Notes: generated by a model from the letters alone, not told the origin. Shown: positions 10,579 to 19,400, numbered from the stretch's first letter. The stretch is DNA of 64,000 nucleotides from Streptomyces sp. ACA25 (GCF_028200735.1 NZ_JAQKPV010000011.1:124001-188000); one strand, 5' to 3'. Translations and numbers: made by a program.

Positions 10579-11409
10579 ATGCTCCCTGAAGTCGCTGCCA
10601 CGCGTTATGTCACGCCCTTGCGGGAAGGCGGATCGCTGCCTGGGCTCGTCGAGGGCGACGACCTGGGTACGTACGTCATGAAGTTCACCGGGGCCGGGCA
10701 GGGCCGCAAGTCCCTGGTGGCCGAGGTCGTCAGCGGCTCTCTCGCCCGCCGGCTCGGTCTGCGGGTCCCCGACCTGGTGCGGCTGCAGCTCGACCCGGCA
10801 ATCGGGCGGGGAGAGCCGGATCAGGAGGTGCAGCAGCTCCTTTCGGCGAGCACCGGGCTGAACCTGGGGATGGATTACCTGCCCGGGTCCCTCGGCTTCG
10901 ATCCGCTGGCCTACCGGGTCACCGCGGCGGAGGCGGGCGAGGTGGTCTGGTTCGATGCGCTCGTGCAGAACGCCGACCGGTCCTGGCGGAATCCCAACCT
11001 GCTTGTCTGGCACGGGGATCTGTGGCTCATCGACCACGGAGCGACTCTCGTCTGGCACCACAGCTGGGCCGGGGCCGCCGCAGCCGCCGAGCGGCCCTAC
11101 GACGCGTCCGACCACGCACTGGCCCCCTTCGGCCCGGACGTCACGGCTGCCGCCGGCCGGCTGGCTCCCCTGGTGACGGAGCGGCTCCTGACCGAGGTGC
11201 TGGCCGAGGTGCCCGACGAGTGGCTCACCGGTGAACCGGGCTTCACCTCGCCGCATGCCGTCCGCGCGGTGTACGCGGAGGTGCTGCTGGCCCGGGCGGC
11301 GGGGGTCCGTGACCGGATCACCGTCGGCCCGCCCACCGAGGACGGACCGTCCCGTGCCCCCGGCTGGCTCACCGGAGGGCTGCCGCTGCCCAGGGGTGGT
11401 GCCGAGTGA
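10579..11409 (+). CDS. HipA-like kinase family protein (HipA_2 type)
   Basis: A 276-residue protein of the HipA-related kinase fold found widely in actinomycetes. Visible parts: YVMKFTGAGQGRKSLVAEV (lysine of the nucleotide site), then VWFDALVQNADRSWRNPNLL (catalytic-loop Asp/Asn, equivalent to HipA NxDxxxxN), and DLWLIDHGATLVWHH (metal-binding Asp). It lacks the N-terminal HipA domain and there is no hipB. It overlaps the next gene (DUF3037) by 4 nt, a conserved pairing, so the two probably act together. The start ATG appears leaderless. Toxin activity should not be assumed. Confidence 0.85.
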   Translation: MLPEVAATRYVTPLREGGSLPGLVEGDDLGTYVMKFTGAGQGRKSLVAEVVSGSLARRLGLRVPDLVRLQLDPAIGRGEPDQEVQQLLSASTGLNLGMDYLPGSLGFDPLAYRVTAAEAGEVVWFDALVQNADRSWRNPNLLVWHGDLWLIDHGATLVWHHSWAGAAAAAERPYDASDHALAPFGPDVTAAAGRLAPLVTERLLTEVLAEVPDEWLTGEPGFTSPHAVRAVYAEVLLARAAGVRDRITVGPPTEDGPSRAPGWLTGGLPLPRGGAE

Positions 11410-11816
11410 GCAGCGCGCAGACAGCCGGGCGGTCCGCGGCTCCGCAGGTGTACGAGTACGCGCTGCTGCGGGTGATCCCCCGGGTGGAGCGCGGTGAGTG
11501 CATCAACGCCGGTGTGGCCGTGTACTGCCGGGCCCGGTCCTTCGTCACGGCCCGCACCCATCTGGACGTGCCCAGGCTGCTGGCGTTGGACCCGCACGTG
11601 GATCTGGACGGAGTCCGGGCCGCACTGGATGCGGCGGAGTGCCTGTGCCGCGGCGGCCCGGCTGCCGGCCAGGCCGCCGGTGACGACCCCGGCCGCCGGT
11701 TCCGCTGGCTCGTCGCACCCCGCAGCACCGTCGTACAGCCGGGTCCGGTGCACCTCGGGCTGACCGACGACCCGCGAGCCGAGGCCGAGCGGCTGCTGCA
11801 CCTGCTCGTACGGTGA
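11406..11816 (+). CDS. DUF3037 domain protein
   Basis: A 136-residue protein matching the DUF3037 family (YEYALLRVIPRVERGECINAG near residue 16, then the conserved VAVYCR). Its function is not known. The GTG start shares GTGA with the stop of the HipA-like kinase, so the two are translationally coupled. DUF3037 genes recur beside such kinases, suggesting a partner or substrate. Confidence 0.87.
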   Translation: MSSAQTAGRSAAPQVYEYALLRVIPRVERGECINAGVAVYCRARSFVTARTHLDVPRLLALDPHVDLDGVRAALDAAECLCRGGPAAGQAAGDDPGRRFRWLVAPRSTVVQPGPVHLGLTDDPRAEAERLLHLLVR

Positions 11817-11886
11817 GTGTGCGGCGGTCGGCGGCCCGGCGGGCGGAGGAATCGGGGCATTGCCGCGAGTGTGAGGCAGTCACCCG

Positions 11887-11915
11887 TTGACAGCGGTCCG
11901 CAAGGCTTCTAGCGT
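11887..11915 (+). promoter_or_regulatory. Housekeeping-type promoter of the fabG-SDR operon
   Basis: TTGACA (11887-11892), a 17-bp spacer and TAGCGT (11910-11915) form a good vegetative sigma promoter. It places the transcript start near 11922, about 50 nt before the fabG ATG. Confidence 0.7.
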
Positions 11916-11931
11916 CACGTCCATCGAAGAT

Positions 11932-11949
11932 ACTAAGCGGTTGCTCACT
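11932..11949. promoter_or_regulatory. Imperfect inverted repeat in the fabG leader (TetR-like operator)
   Basis: ACTAAGC-GGTT-GCTCACT pairs at 5 of 7 positions per arm. The shape and the ACTAAGC/GCTTAGT-like half-site resemble operators of TetR regulators of lipid genes. It lies just downstream of the predicted transcript start, a position for a roadblock repressor. No TetR gene is adjacent. Confidence 0.4.
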
Positions 11950-11973
11950 CAGCGAGGACGAGGAGAAACAAGT

Positions 11974-12735
11974 ATGTCCACCACCGAGCAGCGAGTCGCG
12001 ATCGTTACGGGCGGAGCCCGGGGGATCGGTGCGGCCGCAGCGGTCCGCCTGGCACGGGAAGGCCGCGCGGTCGCCGTCCTGGACCTCGACGAGGCGGCCT
12101 GCAAGGACACCGTCGACCGGATCACCGCCGACGGCGGACGTGCTCTCGCCGTCGGCTGCGACGTCTCCGACAGCGAGCAGGTCGCCGCGGCGGTCGAGCA
12201 GGTCACCACAGGCCTCGGCGCCCCCACCGTGCTGGTCAACAACGCGGGAGTGCTGCGCGACAACCTGCTGTTCAAGATGAGCGATGCGGACTGGGACACG
12301 GTCATGAACGTGCACCTGCGCGGTGCGTTCCTGATGTCGCGTGCCTGCCAGAAGCACATGGTCGACGCGGGCTTCGGCCGGGTGGTCAACCTGTCCTCCA
12401 GTTCCGCGCTCGGCAACCGCGGGCAGGCCAACTACGCGGCTGCCAAGGCGGGCCTCCAGGGGTTCACGAAGACGCTGGCCAAGGAGCTCGGCAAGTTCGG
12501 CATCACCGCCAACGCGGTGGCCCCCGGTTTCATCGTCACCGAGATGACCGCCCAGACCGCTGCCCGCGTGGGCATGGACTTCGAGGCCTTCCAGGCGGCT
12601 GCCGCGTCCGGTATCCCGGTCCAGCGGGTCGGCAGGCCCGAGGACATCGCCGAGGCCATCGCCTTCTTCACCGGCGAGGCCGCGGGCTTCATCTCCGGCC
12701 AGGTGCTGTACGTGGCCGGCGGCCCGCTCAACTGA
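11974..12735 (+). CDS. fabG: 3-oxoacyl-ACP reductase-like SDR
   Basis: A 253-residue classical short-chain dehydrogenase. It shows the NAD(P) loop TGGARGIGAA, the NNAG motif, the catalytic Ser in LSSSSALGN and YAAAK (Tyr-Lys), and ends in VAGGP. Closest to FabG-type reductases of fatty acid or beta-oxidation pathways; as an extra FabG its true acyl substrate is unclear. The ATG at 11974 has GAGGAG about 9 nt upstream; the open frame upstream (to 11887) covers the promoter and is not coding. First gene of an operon with the SDR 22 bp downstream. Confidence 0.88.
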   Translation: MSTTEQRVAIVTGGARGIGAAAAVRLAREGRAVAVLDLDEAACKDTVDRITADGGRALAVGCDVSDSEQVAAAVEQVTTGLGAPTVLVNNAGVLRDNLLFKMSDADWDTVMNVHLRGAFLMSRACQKHMVDAGFGRVVNLSSSSALGNRGQANYAAAKAGLQGFTKTLAKELGKFGITANAVAPGFIVTEMTAQTAARVGMDFEAFQAAAASGIPVQRVGRPEDIAEAIAFFTGEAAGFISGQVLYVAGGPLN

Positions 12736-12757
12736 CGAGATCACGGAGAAACCGGAT

Positions 12758-13525
12758 ATGACGGAACACGTAACTCCCGCCGACAGCGGCAAGGTCGCGC
12801 TGGTCACCGGTGGGAGCCGGGGCATCGGCTTCGGTATAGCGCAGGCACTGGTCGCCCGGGGTGACCGGGTGTGCATCACCGGGCGCAACGAGGACTCACT
12901 GAAGGAGGCGGTCGGCCTGCTGGGCGCCGACCGGGCCATGGCGGTCCCGGGCAAGGCCCACGACGAGGCGCACCAGGCGGAAGCCGTGGAGCGGGTCATG
13001 GCGGCTTACGGCAGGGTCGACCACCTGGTCAACAACGCCGGCACCAACCCGGTCTTCGGCCCGATCGCCGACCTCGACCTCAGCGTCGCGCGCAAGGTGT
13101 TCGAGACCAACGTGATCTCGGCGCTCGGATTCGCCCAGCTCACCTGGGCGGCATGGCAGCAGGACAACGGCGGGACCATCGTCAACGTCGCGTCGGTCGC
13201 CGGGCTGTCGGCCTCGCCGTTCGTCGGGGCCTACGGCATCAGCAAGGCCGCGATGGTCAACCTCACCCTGCAGCTGGCTCACGAGATGGCGCCGGGAGTG
13301 CGGGTGAACGCCATTGCCCCCGCGGTCGTCAAGACGAAGTTCGCCGCCGCGCTCTACGAGGGGCGTGAGGAGGAAGCCGCCCGGAGCTACCCGCTGGGGC
13401 GCCTGGGCGTGCCGGAGGACATCGGAGGTGCTGCCGCGTTCCTCACCTCCGAGGCATCCGCCTGGATCACCGGCCAGACACTCGTGGTGGACGGCGGTAT
13501 CTTCCTCAAGGCCGGCGTGTCCTGA
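12758..13525 (+). CDS. SDR family oxidoreductase
   Basis: A 255-residue short-chain dehydrogenase with VTGGSRGIGFG (cofactor loop), VNNAGTNP, VASVAGLSAS and YGISK (catalytic Tyr-Lys), and the C-terminal VVDGGIFL. It resembles FabG/DHRS4-like reductases. It lies 22 bp after fabG with GGAGAAACC before the ATG, so the two are co-transcribed and may act on related ketone substrates. Confidence 0.87.
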   Translation: MTEHVTPADSGKVALVTGGSRGIGFGIAQALVARGDRVCITGRNEDSLKEAVGLLGADRAMAVPGKAHDEAHQAEAVERVMAAYGRVDHLVNNAGTNPVFGPIADLDLSVARKVFETNVISALGFAQLTWAAWQQDNGGTIVNVASVAGLSASPFVGAYGISKAAMVNLTLQLAHEMAPGVRVNAIAPAVVKTKFAAALYEGREEEAARSYPLGRLGVPEDIGGAAAFLTSEASAWITGQTLVVDGGIFLKAGVS

Positions 13526-13589
13526 ACTGTCGGAGGCACCCGGTACGTTCTGCGGAGCAACGCGGAACACCACCCCGGAGGTTGACGAC

Positions 13590-14267
13590 GTGACCGGTAT
13601 GCTGCCCGACTCCTGGCAGGACGTCCTCGGTGAGGAGCTGGAGAAGCCCTACTTCAAGCTGCTCACCGAGTTCGTCGAGGAGGAGCGGGCCCGCGGCCCG
13701 GTGTACCCGCCCCGCGAAGAAGTCTTCGCCGCGCTGGACGCCACGCCCTACGAGCGGGTGAAGGTCCTGGTGCTCGGCCAGGACCCTTACCACGGCCAGG
13801 GGCAGGGGCACGGACTGTGCTTCTCGGTGCGCCCGGGGGTGAAAACTCCGCCCTCCCTGCGGAACATTTTCCGCGAGCTCCACGACGACCTCGGATGCCC
13901 GGTCCCGGACAACGGCTACCTGATGCCGTGGGCCGAGCAGGGCGTCCTGCTGCTCAACGCGGTGCTGACCGTGCGGGCCGGTGAGGCCAATTCCCACAAG
14001 GCGAAGGGCTGGGAGAACTTCACCGACGCGGTGATCCGCGCGGTGGCCTCCCGGCCCGATCCCGCTGTCTTCGTGCTGTGGGGGAACTACGCCAGGAAGA
14101 AGCTGCCCCTCATCGACACCGGACGGCACACCGTGGTGGAGGGCGCTCATCCCTCTCCGCTGTCGGCCCGCAAATTCCTGGGCTCCCGCCCGTTCAGCCG
14201 GATCAACGAGGCCGTGGCGGCCCAGGGGCACGCCCCGGTCGACTGGTGCGTACCCGATCTCGGCTGA
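13590..14267 (+). CDS. ung: Uracil-DNA glycosylase, family 1
   Basis: A 225-residue family-1 UDG, which removes uracil from DNA. The catalytic water-activating motif GQDPYHGQGQGHGLCFSV and the C-terminal HPSPLS loop are both intact, and LNAVLTVRAGEANSH matches the family. Start GTG at 13590 fits CCGGAGG 8 nt upstream and gives the usual family length; the longer open frame upstream overlaps the SDR gene. Confidence 0.95.
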   Translation: MTGMLPDSWQDVLGEELEKPYFKLLTEFVEEERARGPVYPPREEVFAALDATPYERVKVLVLGQDPYHGQGQGHGLCFSVRPGVKTPPSLRNIFRELHDDLGCPVPDNGYLMPWAEQGVLLLNAVLTVRAGEANSHKAKGWENFTDAVIRAVASRPDPAVFVLWGNYARKKLPLIDTGRHTVVEGAHPSPLSARKFLGSRPFSRINEAVAAQGHAPVDWCVPDLG

Positions 14268-14369
14268 CGTCCGAGTGCCTCCGGCCGAACGCGGTGCGGG
14301 GCGGATACCGTCGGTGCAGTACCCCGGTACGCAACGTGAGGACCGCCACGACACCGCACGGAGGCCGCA

Positions 14370-14870
14370 GTGACGGAGCAGCAGGACACGGCGGCGGGCG
14401 GGCTCACCGTCAGGATCGGCCAGGCCGTCATGCTGCACCGGGCGGGGGACCGGGAAGAGGCCCGCAACCGGCTGGCACAGCTGTGGGAGGAGGCGGGCAA
14501 GAGCGGGGACGGTTTCCATCGCTGCACCATCGCCCACTACCTCGCGGACACCCAGGACGATCCCGACGACGAGCTGCGCTGGGATCTGAGGGCACTGGCC
14601 GAGGCTGACGCCCTGACCGGGGAACGGGTACCGTCCGGCGGGTACCGGCCCGCGGTGCGGGCGTTCTACCCGGCGCTGTATCTCAGCATTGCCGCCGACC
14701 GGCTGAAGCTCGGCGACGCGGAGGCGGCCCGTCGGGAGCTCGGCCGGGCGCGGCGGGCCGTGGAGGCGCTGGGGCGGGACGCCTGCGGAGCGGGGGTCCG
14801 GGCCGCCATCGAACGGCTCGACGCCCGGCTGGCAGGCGGTCCCGGCACTCCGGGCGGCACCGCGGGGTGA
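14370..14870 (+). CDS. Helical-repeat (TPR-like) hypothetical protein
   Basis: A 166-residue, mostly alpha-helical protein with pairs of helices such as VRIGQAVMLHRAGDREEARN and SIAADRLKLGDAEAARRELG, which read like degenerate tetratricopeptide repeats. Probably a cytoplasmic protein-binding module; no catalytic motif seen. GTG start with GGAGG 6 nt upstream. Stands alone after ung. Confidence 0.75.
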   Translation: MTEQQDTAAGGLTVRIGQAVMLHRAGDREEARNRLAQLWEEAGKSGDGFHRCTIAHYLADTQDDPDDELRWDLRALAEADALTGERVPSGGYRPAVRAFYPALYLSIAADRLKLGDAEAARRELGRARRAVEALGRDACGAGVRAAIERLDARLAGGPGTPGGTAG

Positions 14871-14967
14871 GTATCCGTGCAGGGGAGCTGTCACGTCGCC
14901 GGACGGCTTTGCGTATGCTCCGGGTGCACACCGGGGGAGCAGCGCCCGGACGAGTGAGGGAGGCCCT

Positions 14968-15870
14968 GTGAAGGTCGGCGTGATCGGGCTGGGCGACATC
15001 GCCCGGAAGGCATATCTGCCCGTGCTCACCACCTTGGCGGGGCTGGAGCCGCACCTGCACACGCGCAGCCGCGAGACCCTGGACCGGGTTGCGGACAGTT
15101 ACCGGATCCCGGCGGCCCAGCGCCATGCCGGCCTCGAGGATCTCGTCGGCGCCGGGCTCGACGCCGCCTTCGTTCATGCCCCGACCGCTGACCACCCAGG
15201 CATCGTCACCCGGCTCCTGGAAGCCGGCATCCCCACCTACGTCGACAAGCCGATTTCCTATCACCTGGCCGACGCCCGGCGCATCACGGACCTCGCCGCC
15301 GGGCGGGGTGTCGGCCTGGCGGTCGGGTTCAACCGCCGGTTCGCCCCCGGTTACGCCCAGTGCCTGGAGCACCCACGCGAGCTGATCCTGATGCAGAAGC
15401 ACCGGGTCGGCCTGCCGGAGGATGCCCGCCGCATGGTCTACGACGACTTCATCCACGTTGTCGACACGCTGCGGTTCCTTGTCCCGGGGCCGGTCGACCG
15501 GATCGACGTGCATGCCAGGGCGGAAGCGGGGCTGCTGCACCATGTCGTCCTCCAGCTCGCCGGTGACGGATTCACCGCCATCGGTGCCATGAACCGGCTG
15601 TCCGGGTCCGCCGAGGAAATCCTGGAAGTCTCCGGTCAGGATTCCAAGCGGGAGGTCCGCAACCTCGCCGAGGTCATCGACCACAAGGGGCAGCCCAGCG
15701 TCCGCCGACGGGGGGACTGGGTCCCCGTGGCCCGGCAGCGGGGGATCGAGCAGGCCGTCACGGCATTCCTGGACGCGGTCCGTGCGGGCAGGCCGCAGAC
15801 CGCCGAGGACGCGCTGCGCACTCATGAGCTGTGCGAGCGGATTGTCACCTCCGTGATGCGGCAGTCCTGA
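14968..15870 (+). CDS. Gfo/Idh/MocA family oxidoreductase
   Basis: A 300-residue NAD(P)-dependent dehydrogenase. The N-terminus KVGVIGLGDIARKAYLP is the Rossmann loop; VDKPISYHLADA is the family's EKP-type motif with the conserved Lys, and GFNRRFAPGY follows. Members oxidise or isomerise sugars and related polyols; the substrate here is not evident. GTG start with GAGGGAGG upstream. It ends only 3 bp from the convergent uppP gene. Confidence 0.88.
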   Translation: MKVGVIGLGDIARKAYLPVLTTLAGLEPHLHTRSRETLDRVADSYRIPAAQRHAGLEDLVGAGLDAAFVHAPTADHPGIVTRLLEAGIPTYVDKPISYHLADARRITDLAAGRGVGLAVGFNRRFAPGYAQCLEHPRELILMQKHRVGLPEDARRMVYDDFIHVVDTLRFLVPGPVDRIDVHARAEAGLLHHVVLQLAGDGFTAIGAMNRLSGSAEEILEVSGQDSKREVRNLAEVIDHKGQPSVRRRGDWVPVARQRGIEQAVTAFLDAVRAGRPQTAEDALRTHELCERIVTSVMRQS

Positions 15871-15873
15871 GCC

Positions 15874-16755
15874 TCACTCCGCCAACCCGGCGCCGGCCAT
15901 GGGCTCCAGGAGGCCGGCGTAGATCAGCATCAGCAGGACGACGCCCACAGCGATCCGGTACCAGACGAAGGGCATGAAGCTGCGGGTGCTGATGAACCGC
16001 ATGAACCAGGCGATGACGGCGTAGCCGACGAAGAACGACACGACGGTGGCCAGGATCGTCGGCCCCCAGGAGACGTGCCCGGCGTCCTCCCCGATCGCGC
16101 TCAGCTCGAAGACTCCGGAGCCGAGCACCGCGGGAATGGCGAGCAGGAACGAGTACCGTGCGGCCGCCTCGCGGCGGTAGCCGAGAAAGAGCCCGCCCGT
16201 CATGGTCGAACCCGACCGCGACATGCCCGGGATGAGCGCCAGCGCCTGCCACAGGCCGAACAGGATCCCGTCGCGCAGGTTCAATTCCTCGAGGGTCTTG
16301 CGCGGCTTGGCGGCCCGGTGCCGCCCGCCGTTCTCCGCCCGCTCGGCTATCCGGTCGGCCACACCCAGCGCTATGCCCAGCACGATGAAACTGACCGCGA
16401 TGAGCCGCAGATCCCGGAACGACCCCTCGATGGAATCCTTCAGCAGAATGCCCAGCACACCGATCGGAATCGAGCCGATGATCACCAGCCAGCCCATCCG
16501 GGCGTCGAGGTCTCCGCGCAGTTCCCGGTTGGTCAGCGACCGGGTCCAGGCGGAGGCGATCCGCCAGATGTCCTTCCGGAAGTAGATCAGGATGGCCAGC
16601 TCGGTGCCGATCTGGGACACCGCGGTGAAGGCGGCCCCCGGATCCTCCCAGCCGGCCACCACAGCCGTGAGCCGCAGGTGCGCGCTCGAGGAGATCGGCA
16701 GGAACTCGGTCAGCCCTTGGACGATCCCGAATATCAACGATTCGAACCAAGACAT
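15874..16755 (-). CDS. uppP: Undecaprenyl-diphosphatase
   Basis: A 293-residue polytopic membrane enzyme (BacA/UppP) that recycles undecaprenyl diphosphate to the lipid carrier used for peptidoglycan, and is linked to bacitracin resistance. Both signature blocks are present: QGLTEFLPISSSAH (Glu-rich motif) and PGMSRSGST. About eight membrane spans. Followed on the same strand by no close gene; a TVP38-type gene lies upstream with a 50-bp gap, so co-transcription is likely. Confidence 0.95.
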   Translation of the reverse strand: MSWFESLIFGIVQGLTEFLPISSSAHLRLTAVVAGWEDPGAAFTAVSQIGTELAILIYFRKDIWRIASAWTRSLTNRELRGDLDARMGWLVIIGSIPIGVLGILLKDSIEGSFRDLRLIAVSFIVLGIALGVADRIAERAENGGRHRAAKPRKTLEELNLRDGILFGLWQALALIPGMSRSGSTMTGGLFLGYRREAAARYSFLLAIPAVLGSGVFELSAIGEDAGHVSWGPTILATVVSFFVGYAVIAWFMRFISTRSFMPFVWYRIAVGVVLLMLIYAGLLEPMAGAGLAE

Positions 16756-16805
16756 GCGTGGTGCTCGTCCCTCTGCGGATTCAGTGGCGGGAGGCCGGTC
16801 GGATG

Positions 16806-17543
16806 TCAGGCCCCGGAAAGCGCGGGCGTGGAGCCGGGCCCGGTGGCGGGTGCGGCGGTGCCGGCGCGTCGGCGCGCCAGGACCACCGCCGCCACGCCGC
16901 CGGCCACGATGACAAGCGCCGTGACAAGGAATACCGGGGAGGTCGGGGTGGTGGCCCTGCTCCCGGCAACCACGTACGCCATGGTGCTGGGTACGCTGCC
17001 CAGCGCTGTGCCCCCGAGGAAGACCTTCCAGGACATGCGTGACATCGCCGCAGCGTAGTTCGTGGCCGCGAACGGCAGTACCGGCAGCAGCCGCAGCACC
17101 AGCATCGAACGGAAACCGTGCTCGCTGAGCTGCCGGTCACCGGCGGTCAGGAGCCGGCCGCGCAGCAGCGGGCGCAGCGCGTCCCGGCCGAGCAGCCGCC
17201 CGATGCCGAAGGCCAGGGCGGCACCCAGTACCGTCCCGGCCAGCGCCCCCACGACGCCGGCGGCGGAGCCGAAGAGGGCACCGGCAGCAAGATTCATCAC
17301 CGGCCGCGGCACGAACGCCGCGGCACTCACTCCGTAGATCCCTGCGTACAGCAGCAGCGCGCCGTGCCCCTCCGGAAGGGCGGGACTCCCGCCCGTGAGC
17401 AGCTGGTGTGGCTGGTACGCCAGCACAGCCGCCCCGGCGGCGGCCAGCAGCATCAGGAGCAGCGCGAGCCGGAGCCATGGGCGGCTCCGTGCGCGGGCGG
17501 CTCCGGCGGCCTGCCGGTCAAGGGCAGCAGAGGGTGCGGACAC
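16806..17543 (-). CDS. TVP38/TMEM64 family membrane protein
   Basis: A 245-residue membrane protein of the VTT/DedA-like group. The hallmark block is seen in YAGIYGVSAAAFVPRPVMNL, followed by GALFGSAAGVVGALAGTVLG, RLLPVLPF, and three further hydrophobic stretches. Relatives act as lipid scramblases or carrier-lipid transporters, which fits the neighbouring uppP. Start GTG at 17543 is the only candidate upstream of the first membrane segment, but it has no spaced ribosome site and may be leaderless; confidence in the exact start is low. Confidence 0.8.
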   Translation of the reverse strand: MSAPSAALDRQAAGAARARSRPWLRLALLLMLLAAAGAAVLAYQPHQLLTGGSPALPEGHGALLLYAGIYGVSAAAFVPRPVMNLAAGALFGSAAGVVGALAGTVLGAALAFGIGRLLGRDALRPLLRGRLLTAGDRQLSEHGFRSMLVLRLLPVLPFAATNYAAAMSRMSWKVFLGGTALGSVPSTMAYVVAGSRATTPTSPVFLVTALVIVAGGVAAVVLARRRAGTAAPATGPGSTPALSGA

Positions 17544-17640
17544 TCCGGGAGAGTAACCGACGAAGGTGACGGTTCTGGATACGGGGCAGGGCTGCCGCCG
17601 GCCGCTCCGGTGGCCTCGAGGTGGCTGCCCGCCGGGAATC

Positions 17641-17666
17641 GCACCCGGGGGGCGGTCCCCGGGTGC
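17641..17666. repeat. Perfect 10-bp inverted repeat in a divergent spacer
   Basis: GCACCCGGGG (17641-17650) and CCCCGGGTGC (17657-17666) flank a 6-nt loop. It lies between the TVP38 gene and the spermidine-synthase-like gene, 22 bp before the latter's GTG. It could be an operator or an mRNA hairpin. Confidence 0.5.
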
Positions 17667-17687
17667 GCCCGGGGCCACAATGGGGGT

Positions 17688-18533
17688 GTGGACGAGCCGA
17701 TACCCGTGACCGCCGCTGTGGACCACGGCACCGCACGGCTGATGCCCGACCTCGACCGGGAGCGTGCCTGGCTGCTCACGGTGGACGGTGCACCGCAGTC
17801 GTACGTCGACCTCGAGGACCCCTGCCACCTGGAGTTCGAGTACGTACGCCGGATCGGTCACGTGCTGGACACGACCGCGGTGCCCGGCCGGCCGCTGGAG
17901 GCCCTGCACCTCGGCGGGGGAGCCCTCACCGTTCCCCGCTACCTCGCCGCGACCCGTCCCGGGTCCCGGCAGGTGGCCGTCGAGGCCGACCGGCGGCTGG
18001 CCGCCCTGGTGGCCCGGGAGCTTCCCTTGCCCCCCGGTTCCCGGATCGCGGTGACGGTGACCGATGCCCGCGCGGCCCTGGAGGCCGCGGAGCCGGCCGG
18101 AGCCGACGTGACGGTCGCCGATGTCTTCCAGGGGTCCCGGACCCCTGCCCACCTGACCACGCTGAGCTGCGTCCACGCCGCAGCCCGGGCTCTTCGCCCG
18201 GAAGGGATCCATCTCGCCAATGTCGCGGACTCGGCGCCGTTCGCTTTCCTCCGTTCCCAGCTCGCCACTCTGGCCGCCGTCTTCGACGAGCTGTGCCTGG
18301 TCGCGGAGCCGGGCATGCTGCGGGGCCGCCGCTTCGGCAACGCGGTGCTGGTGGCCTCACGGGCGCCGCTGCCCATGACGGATATCACCCGCCGGTGCGC
18401 GGCCGACGCCTTCCCGGCGCGCACGGTGCACGGCACCGCGCTGCACCGCTTCATTGCCGGAGCCCGGCCGGTGACGGACCGGACGGCGCAGCCCTCCCCG
18501 CCGCCGCCCGCAGGGGCATTCTCCCTCGGCTGA
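17688..18533 (+). CDS. Spermidine synthase-like SAM-binding protein
   Basis: A 281-residue protein of the spermidine synthase-like methyltransferase fold without membrane part. Visible: QSYVDLEDPCHLEFEYVRRI at the N-terminus, LHLGGGALTVPRYLA (glycine-rich nucleotide loop), VEADRRLAALV (acidic residue after beta-2) and DVTVADVFQG. Such actinomycete paralogs often lack the polyamine-specific residues, so actual aminopropyl transfer is uncertain. Start GTG at 17688 is chosen by frame and position; it has poor ribosome-site spacing, and an ATG at about 17742 is an alternative. Confidence 0.75.
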   Translation: MDEPIPVTAAVDHGTARLMPDLDRERAWLLTVDGAPQSYVDLEDPCHLEFEYVRRIGHVLDTTAVPGRPLEALHLGGGALTVPRYLAATRPGSRQVAVEADRRLAALVARELPLPPGSRIAVTVTDARAALEAAEPAGADVTVADVFQGSRTPAHLTTLSCVHAAARALRPEGIHLANVADSAPFAFLRSQLATLAAVFDELCLVAEPGMLRGRRFGNAVLVASRAPLPMTDITRRCAADAFPARTVHGTALHRFIAGARPVTDRTAQPSPPPPAGAFSLG

Positions 18534-18737
18534 CCACGAGCCGCGGCTGTGCAGCTTCCTCGGGTCCCGCGTCGCCGGGGCAGACCCCGCATTCGCCGGC
18601 TTCCCCGAAGCCGTGCCCCTCGCCCCGGCGGCCCCGGGGAACTGCCGGAGTACTCCGCCTGATCGGTTAGGCTTCCTGCGTGTACCGCACAGGTGCGCGC
18701 CGGCAGGCGGCATGTTCACGGGGAGGACCGGCGGGCA

Positions 18738-19400
18738 ATGGACGTACACGCCTGGCTTGCGACGATTCCGCCGCTCACGGTCTACATACTCGTGACCTCG
18801 GTGATCCTCATCGAGATGCTGGGGATTCCGCTTCCCGGGGAAATCATTCTGGTCAGTGCGGCGCTGCTGGCCTCCCAGGGGCATGTGGACCCTCTGTGGG
18901 TCGGTATCTGCGCCACGGTGGGTGCCTGCGTCGGGGACTCGCTCGGCTATCTCATAGGGCGCAAGGGCGGGCGACCGCTCTTCGTCCGGCTGGGCCGAAG
19001 ATTCCCCCGGCATTTCTCGCCCGGGAACGTCATCCTGGCGGAGAGCTCCTTCCAGCGCTGGGGAGCCTGGGCCGTGTTCTTCGGGCGGTTCGTGGCACTG
19101 CTGCGGATCTTCGCCGGCCCGTTGGCGGGCGTGCTGCGCATGCCCTATCCGAAATTTCTCCTCGCCGATGTGCCCGGGGGCATTCTCTGGGCAGGCGGCA
19201 CCACGGCTGTGGTCTACTACCTCGGTCTCGTCGCACAGTCCTGGCTCCACCGTTTCTCGTGGATCGGGCTCCTGCTCGCCGCACTCTGCGGACTGGTTTC
19301 CTTCCTTGTCATCAAGCGACGGGTGAAGAAGCGCCTGCACCTGGCTCCTGAGGAGGCCGGAAACCGGCCCGTCGCGGAGCCGGTCGCGGTCTCCGACTGA
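18738..19400 (+). CDS. DedA family membrane protein
   Basis: A 220-residue DedA/VTT-domain protein. It shows EMLGIPLPGEIILVSAALLA (the conserved acidic-Pro-Gly motif), GDSLGYLIGRKGG, FFGRFVALLRIFAGPLAGV (Arg motif) and four to five hydrophobic spans. DedA proteins help recycle undecaprenyl phosphate or move phospholipids and affect proton motive force. The ATG at 18738 has GGGGAGG upstream; the upstream GTG (18693) is less likely. With TVP38 and uppP it makes three carrier-lipid-related genes within 4 kb. Confidence 0.88.
   Translation: MDVHAWLATIPPLTVYILVTSVILIEMLGIPLPGEIILVSAALLASQGHVDPLWVGICATVGACVGDSLGYLIGRKGGRPLFVRLGRRFPRHFSPGNVILAESSFQRWGAWAVFFGRFVALLRIFAGPLAGVLRMPYPKFLLADVPGGILWAGGTTAVVYYLGLVAQSWLHRFSWIGLLLAALCGLVSFLVIKRRVKKRLHLAPEEAGNRPVAEPVAVSD

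Noticed and set aside
10579..11409. HipA toxin of a HipBA system
   Set aside because: No hipB and no N-terminal HipA domain; the DUF3037 partner marks a different family.
11545..12999. 484-codon minus-strand frame
   Set aside because: Antisense to the fabG-SDR operon, no motif.
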